Under the pieces are notes generated by a model that saw only the letters and a program-made list of their open reading frames with translations, had not been told where the DNA came from and made no database searches. This document shows, piece after piece, positions 51,105 through 54,264 of a DNA stretch of 54,264 nucleotides (within the stretch, counting starts at the first letter, position 1; every line of letters starts with the position of its first letter). A program made the position numbers and the translations under genes. Origin of the DNA: Verrucomicrobiales bacterium (GTDB lineage Bacteria; Verrucomicrobiota; Verrucomicrobiia; Verrucomicrobiales; DEV007); assembly GCA_021648365.1 (NCBI GenBank), contig JAKISY010000020.1, positions 1 to 54,264 on the forward strand, read 5' to 3'.

Positions 51105-53174
51105 TTACCTAGTTCCCAGGCAAGTCTCATCCTCTATATCATCTAACCTTTTGCCCACCGAAAGGCACGCCAAAAAATTCTCAGCACGATCACGATCGTT
51201 CAAACACATACGCCCACGACAAAAAAGCCCTCGCCGATCCACTTGCAATCCTTCATCGGGAGCTAGGTCCTTTTTCCTGAGAATCTCAAACTTCAATGAA
51301 TGCCCAGGTGCCACTCGTTTTCCCAACTCCAAAGTCAGGCGACCCATCGTATAACGAGGGTTCACCTCACAAACCTGTCGCAAACACAACCTTCCCGCTT
51401 CATCACGATACACAAACGCATCAACTCCTACCGGCCCACGATAACCGCATTGCTGCAAAACCTCCTGCAAGCCTCGGCTCAAAGCTCCACCCTCTGCATA
51501 AACAGGCAGCGAAACCTCCATCATGAACCGCGCCAACTCAGGCTTCATACCTTGGCAAAACTTACTCGCAAAAACACAGGACTTGAACTGACCTCGATCA
51601 TCATTCTGCAAACGGATCAAGCCCACCTTGCGCAGCCCACTCGACTCCATCTCATACTGAACAGAAAAATCTAATACCCGCTGCAACCAAGGCTCAACCA
51701 ATACTTCGCCTTGTTTCGCCAATACACGCTGCACTCGACGAGCCACCGCCCCGTCAAAGGCCTGTTGGCAATCGATCAAAATCAAACCTCGCCCCGAGGC
51801 TGCAAACGACGCCTTGATCACCGCTTGAGCCACCCCCTGTCCAGCCAAAGCTGCCACCTGCGACTCCACCTCATCCATACTGCGGCAATTCGTCGCAATC
51901 TGCACATCGCCCACTTCATCTGCCAACTCAGCCCCCATCATTTTGCTGAACAGGCCTCTAAGTTTAGGATTCCACCTGGCTTCGAGTGATTTTTCGGCTG
52001 CGGAGCACTTTTCCTGCAAAGGCTGCATCACCTGACCCGAACTCGGACACCACGCCCACGGACGCAACGCATTGATTTTACGCTCGCGCAGAAAACTGTC
52101 ATCATCAATCCTACCCTTGTTATTCAACACCTCAATCTCAGGCAGATCAAAACCAGCATCGCGCAAACGCATCAAATACTCCCGCGATGGAGCCTGACGC
52201 AACAATACCACATCATCCCGACGTGATAAAAAAAGCATCAATACTTCTAAATCCCTCACCAAGGACTCCATGATTTTCGAAGGCTGGTAGCCCTTGCCTT
52301 GCCATTGCTCGCTCATCTCATCCTCAGCATCAGGACAAAAATAAAACACATTGGGAGTCCTACCCACCGAGCGTTCAAAAACCTCGAGCTCATTGATAAA
52401 GTCCTCATCCAAGCCCGCAGCCAAACGCCCTTCGCGATTGATTTTAGACCCCGCCCCTTTAGCCCTGCGCGGTGACAGCGGAAAAGATAAGCTTCGCTTG
52501 AAAGCCGTCCAGTCATCCTCGTCCGCCTCTTTCCAAACGCGAAACCACTTCAAGCCATAACTCACATGACGGATCTCATCTTTATAGATCTGCTGCAAGA
52601 TCGCAGCCGAAGCATCGTCTCCGGCCTGACGCATCACCTCGGCATAGTGTAAAGAATAATCCAAATTAGCCTGCTCAAACGTTAGACTCAAGCGCGCTAC
52701 ATAGTCCAGCGGCGTCTCCATCGTAGCCACCATGTCCCAAAAATAACGGCTCACAGGAAAATCGCCAAACTCCACACCACACTCCTTCATGCGCTGGATG
52801 TACCACTTAGTGTGTCGCTGCTCTTCTTTCAAAGTGCGCAAAACACCACGCCGAAACTCACTCGGAGCATCAGGGAATTTCAACAAAACCAAAGCCATCA
52901 ACTCGGTAGCCAACAATTCGTGATTAGCAAAAAAATGCAATAGCCTACCCCGATCCTCATCATCGCTCACCTCGGAAATATTAGGACTAGCCAAAGTATG
53001 CGCCCCACCCTTCCTCTGCATTTTCAAATGAACAGGACGCCCCGGCTCTACGTTCTTCCCAATCGCAGAGTCACGCTCATGATCCGATAAATCCCCAAGG
53101 TCAACGAACTCCAGCTTCTCCTGCAAGCTCTCCGCCAACAAAACCCGGTGCGCAAATTCATCAACTCTCATCAT
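51105..53174 (-). CDS. DUF455 ferritin-like domain fused to an ATP-grasp domain
   Basis: 689 residues from ATG 53174, which overlaps the preceding stop (ATGATGA). The first 275 residues are a DUF455 (MiaE-relative) helical bundle: ANHELLATELMALVLLKFPD, LKEEQRHTKWY, LSLTFEQANLDYSLHYAEV and IYKDEIRHVSYGLKWF, with the Glu/ExxH residues for a di-iron site. From about 290, an ATP-grasp enzyme: PSREYLMRLRDAGFD, AQAVIKASFAASGRGLILID, GEVLVEPWLQRVLDFSVQYE, VGVDAFVY and VCEVNPRYTMGR, with the E-x-N-P-R metal site. ATP-grasp enzymes ligate a carboxylate to an amine or thiol; di-iron bundles oxidise or hydroxylate. A single protein holding both suggests synthesis of a modified peptide or small molecule. 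The substrate is unknown. Confidence 0.8.
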   Translation of the reverse strand: MMRVDEFAHRVLLAESLQEKLEFVDLGDLSDHERDSAIGKNVEPGRPVHLKMQRKGGAHTLASPNISEVSDDEDRGRLLHFFANHELLATELMALVLLKFPDAPSEFRRGVLRTLKEEQRHTKWYIQRMKECGVEFGDFPVSRYFWDMVATMETPLDYVARLSLTFEQANLDYSLHYAEVMRQAGDDASAAILQQIYKDEIRHVSYGLKWFRVWKEADEDDWTAFKRSLSFPLSPRRAKGAGSKINREGRLAAGLDEDFINELEVFERSVGRTPNVFYFCPDAEDEMSEQWQGKGYQPSKIMESLVRDLEVLMLFLSRRDDVVLLRQAPSREYLMRLRDAGFDLPEIEVLNNKGRIDDDSFLRERKINALRPWAWCPSSGQVMQPLQEKCSAAEKSLEARWNPKLRGLFSKMMGAELADEVGDVQIATNCRSMDEVESQVAALAGQGVAQAVIKASFAASGRGLILIDCQQAFDGAVARRVQRVLAKQGEVLVEPWLQRVLDFSVQYEMESSGLRKVGLIRLQNDDRGQFKSCVFASKFCQGMKPELARFMMEVSLPVYAEGGALSRGLQEVLQQCGYRGPVGVDAFVYRDEAGRLCLRQVCEVNPRYTMGRLTLELGKRVAPGHSLKFEILRKKDLAPDEGLQVDRRGLFCRGRMCLNDRDRAENFLACLSVGKRLDDIEDETCLGTR

Positions 53175-53443
53175 TCTTCCCTCAGCCGTTGAACGGTATA
53201 ACACAACATACCATGGCTCATAGCCGAGCCATCCCCTGCACTCAATGCCGCAAAATCTAGCTGATAAATCTTCCTCGCCACCATCTCTCCCAAATCTAAG
53301 GTCACCTTTTTGCCATCTTCCGAAACCTCGACACTTTTCACCACCACAGGAGTCACCCCCATCTGAGGGCTGCCATAGCGTTGACTGTATTCATAATAAT
53401 AACTGGAGAGTGATAAGTTAGTGAATTGCGCATCACCCGGCAA
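53171..53443 (-). pseudogene. C-terminal remnant of a PVC-type secreted protein, cut by the transposase insertion
   Basis: The 90-codon frame has no real start: its first codon (TTG, 53443) lies inside the transposase gene. The rest (LSLSSYYYEYSQRYGSPQMG, TPVVVKSVEVSEDGKKVTLD, then YQLDFAALSAGDGSAMSHGM) resembles the last domain of large secreted heme-binding or dehydrogenase-like proteins found in Planctomycetes and Verrucomicrobia (Y-G-S-P, P-V-x-V-x-x-V). Expression would be coupled to the DUF455 gene by the overlapping stop and start. The missing N-terminal part should be found on the other side of the insertion, past the window end. Confidence 0.6.
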
Positions 53444-54263
53444 AGCGCATGGACTCAGCCCTCTTTCTATCGATTCTTGAAGATATGAATTTCTCGATGA
53501 TTCCCCCAGTTATTGAACCTTTGAGAAAATAGGGAAGCGTGTTCCATAAGGCTTTTGAGACGACAGACTCAGAGGGAAGGATTCCAGGGCGAATCGTGCG
53601 AATCCATGATCCAAAATGATTCCACACATGCTGAGTTTGGGTCATGGCAAGATACTGAAGCATCCCTTGCGCAATGAGACCGACCTGAACAAAGCAATGG
53701 TATGCTTTTACTTTCCGATTAACCTGATCCCGATACCATTGCTCTTTCCTGTGTAAATATTGGTTCCCATTTTTTTGTTTTAACGGAGTCATTTCAGCCA
53801 TCCAAAAATGATAACCAAAGGCCCCGACATTGTGAATGGCGTGCTTGAAAGTCACTTCAATCTTAAAACGCAATGAGTAAAATTTAATCATCTCAGCTGG
53901 GGGCATCGATAGGTCGGAGCTCATTAAAATCATATGACCTCTTTTTGGGTGTTTTACGAGGACGAAGCGGATGAGCTTACCAAAAGGTTTCCAAACCAGA
54001 TCCTTACAAAGGTATTCAACTTGCACATTTTCACCGTAAAGTTTGCAGGTGAGCTTTGTGAAAGTCGCAGAGGAAAACAAGTCTGCGAGCTTGATTTTTG
54101 TGCCATACAATTTGGGGCGACCTCTTTTTTTTCGAGTAGGAATATCCGCTTTTTCATAGGCAACAGCATTCGTTCGAACTTTGCTTATAAGGATAGAGCC
54201 ATGAGCAACAAGTGACCTGAGCATTTTTCCATTGGCGTAATAAGCATCAGCTAGAAGAAGGAA
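53433..54263 (-). mobile_element. IS4-like DDE transposase (5' end outside window)
   Basis: About 276 residues are visible. The open frame continues past 54263; its first visible residues, LLLADAYYANGKML, hold the second catalytic Asp (D-A-Y-Y). Then GRPKLYGTKIKLADLF, and YSLRFKIEVTFKHAIHN with the final catalytic Glu and the Y-x-x-R-x-x-x-E signature of IS4-type transposases. The C-terminus RAESMRFAG ends at 53433, a few bases before the host-gene remnant resumes, so the insertion boundary is near 53420-53445. Terminal inverted repeats could not be defined as the other end is absent. Confidence 0.85.
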
Positions 54264-54264
54264 T

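Noticed and set aside
1..54264. CRISPR arrays, rRNA and tRNA genes
   Set aside because: No regularly spaced repeats and no rRNA- or tRNA-like sequence were seen on either strand by reading.

Overview
The window looks like chromosomal DNA of a Verrucomicrobia-type (PVC) bacterium, probably aquatic or marine. The basis is qualitative: a CHASE2-like protein, RHS-type fragments, secreted sulfatase/esterase/glycosidase genes, a tail of a PVC-style secreted protein, GlgE, and PVC-like intergenic palindromes. No rRNA or tRNA gene is visible, so the taxonomy is an inference.

Layout. 1-3.8 kb: N-terminal half of an M16 peptidase lipoprotein (minus), a STAS-domain protein, an RHS C-terminal fragment with an AT-rich tip and a small secreted neighbour, then a hairpin-dense GC-rich non-coding stretch. 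3.8-16.1 kb: one tightly packed, partly overlapping operon for a cytosolic-type group 2a [NiFe] uptake hydrogenase. It holds a small HPGH membrane protein, the small and large subunits, the maturation protease, an unknown 114-aa protein, a TPR protein, hypA, B, F, C, D, E and an NHL-repeat protein. This is all that is needed to build the NiFe(CN)2CO site. The small subunit resembles the cyanobacterial HupS / mycobacterial HucS type, which in Mycobacterium oxidises atmospheric H2.

16.3-19.3 kb: AraC regulator divergent from a sugar isomerase and a Gfo/Idh/MocA oxidoreductase (sugar catabolism). 19.4-21.05 kb: rpoA-rplQ with a structured leader and a strong terminator. 21.1-21.5 kb: small membrane protein and an esterase stub. 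21.7-29.7 kb: a compact lipid-oxidation operon made of a patatin-like lipase, a PaaK-like acyl-CoA ligase, a thiolase and a remarkable 1379-aa protein. That protein joins enoyl-CoA hydratase, 3-hydroxyacyl-CoA dehydrogenase and a VLCAD-like acyl-CoA dehydrogenase. With the thiolase it would provide the whole beta-oxidation cycle from two polypeptides.

29.7-30.7 kb: palindromic intergenic repeats and a VapBC-type toxin-antitoxin pair with a perfect operator. 30.8-34.1 kb: glgE and a CHASE2-like membrane protein. 34.1-35.2 kb: AT-rich island with two secreted orphans and a gene remnant. 35.2-41.7 kb: dihydrouridine synthase, an arrestin-fold/DUF3592 pair, trpE-trpG and a YycJ-like metallohydrolase. 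41.8-44.4 kb: AsmA-like envelope protein. 44.5-50.7 kb: minus-strand secreted set (glycosidase, sulfatase, sialate O-acetylesterase-like enzyme, alkaline phosphatase), probably for sulfated or acetylated polysaccharides. It is followed by a decayed gene (50.7-51.05 kb), a DUF455-ATP-grasp fusion, and a secreted-protein gene truncated by an IS4-like transposase that runs off the right edge.

The best candidates for little-described biology are the beta-oxidation fusion protein, the DUF455-ATP-grasp fusion, and the hydrogenase operon with its unknown accessory proteins.
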